NCBI GenBank assembly: GCA_025454125.1
Contig: JALOPA010000237.1
Coordinates: 1 to 6,556 of the forward strand
Reading direction: 5' to 3'
Length of the DNA: 6,556 nucleotides
From: Thermodesulfobacteriota bacterium
GTDB lineage: Bacteria; Desulfobacterota; DSM-4660; Desulfatiglandales; HGW-15
The position numbers and the translations under genes are program-made. Of this stretch, positions 6,120-6,556 are shown in pieces (the first letter of the stretch is position 1; the number at the start of each line of letters is the position of its first letter). The notes under the pieces were generated by a model. The model was not told where the DNA came from. It ran no database searches and was given only the letters and a program-made list of their open reading frames with translations.

Positions 6120-6556
6120 TCATTCTTTGATCTTTCTCAGCCGGTTTTGATAATAGGCATCCCTCAATGCGACATAGGGGTCCAGCGCAGCCTTCTTGAG
6201 GGACTCATAGTCGCCGAGCCTCAAAGAGGTCTCATTCAGTATGTTGAGCCCTCTCGAGTAGGGGGCGTACCAATAATCCCCCAAGTACGTAAGAGGGTCC
6301 AAAAAAAGGTCGCCTGCCACCCCGATCGTGTCTCTCAGGGTTGAGGGTCCAAAAAAGGGCCAGTGGATATAAAATGCGGGTCCAGCACCGTACACAGCCA
6401 GGGTCTGGCCCAGGTCCTCATCGTGTCTTCTGATGTCCACCGCCGTCGCAACGTCAGCCAGCCCGCCCAACCCGACCGTGGAATTCACGAGAAATCCACA
6501 GGTCTCTTCAAGGGCTCTGAAAAACTTGCCCTGGAACAGGTTATTCGCACACCGCA
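6120..6556 (-). CDS. mlaA: MlaA (VacJ) family lipoprotein, 5' end outside window
   Basis: This is the C-terminal 144 residues of an outer-membrane lipoprotein that removes phospholipid from the outer leaflet and hands it to the Mla transport system, keeping the outer membrane asymmetric. The frame is open to the right edge and reads NNLFQGKFFRALEE there, already typical MlaA, so the GTG at 6488 is an internal valine and the true start with its lipobox lies outside the window. Signatures in visible-fragment numbering are VNSTVGLGGLADVA (23-36), DEDLGQTL (45-52) and FFGPSTLRD (67-75). The C-terminus has DPYVALRDAYYQNR (125-138), the usual ending of this family, so the 3' end is intact. No other mla genes (mlaBCDEF) are visible, though they could lie upstream. 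It is followed at 21 bp by the acyl-CoA dehydrogenase gene, probably in one operon. Confidence 0.93.
   Translation of the reverse strand, partial: RCANNLFQGKFFRALEETCGFLVNSTVGLGGLADVATAVDIRRHDEDLGQTLAVYGAGPAFYIHWPFFGPSTLRDTIGVAGDLFLDPLTYLGDYWYAPYSRGLNILNETSLRLGDYESLKKAALDPYVALRDAYYQNRLRKIKE

Overview
This looks like a chromosomal stretch of a Gram-negative bacterium with fairly high GC, made of ordinary housekeeping-type genes. It holds an outer-membrane lipid-asymmetry lipoprotein (MlaA/VacJ), an acyl-CoA dehydrogenase with a long C-terminal extension, a Ski2-like helicase with a DSHCT domain, a PAS/HD-GYP regulator and a YbaK-type editing protein. This mix, plus the short tandem and inverted repeats between genes, fits Desulfobacterota (the former Deltaproteobacteria). 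That assignment is an inference from gene content; no rRNA or other marker is present.

Layout, plus strand: the window opens inside a PAS-HD-GYP cyclic-di-GMP phosphodiesterase that began upstream and ends at 836. A 182-bp gap (837-1018) carries a perfect 20-nt inverted repeat, a third near-copy of one arm, and an extended -10 promoter placed almost directly on the start codon of the next gene. That gene (1019-1501) encodes a 160-aa YbaK/ProX-type aminoacyl-tRNA deacylase-like protein. The 275-bp gap at 1502-1776 lies between convergent genes. It holds two small hairpins, a GC-rich hairpin and a four-unit heptamer array, but no recognisable gene.

Layout, minus strand, read from the right edge leftwards: mlaA (3' part only, ending at 6120), an acyl-CoA dehydrogenase (6098-4488, strong Shine-Dalgarno) and a Ski2-like helicase (4464-1777). 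The gaps are 21 and 23 bp, so the three are probably one transcript. MlaA and the acyl-CoA dehydrogenase both concern lipids or acyl chains. The helicase has no obvious tie to that theme and may simply share the transcript.

I found no mobile element, CRISPR array, RNA gene or clearly new system. The points most worth a second look are a Cas4/AddB-like C-x2-C-x5-C cysteine cluster in the helicase, the reused inverted-repeat arm at 839-952, and the possibly leaderless start of the YbaK-type gene.
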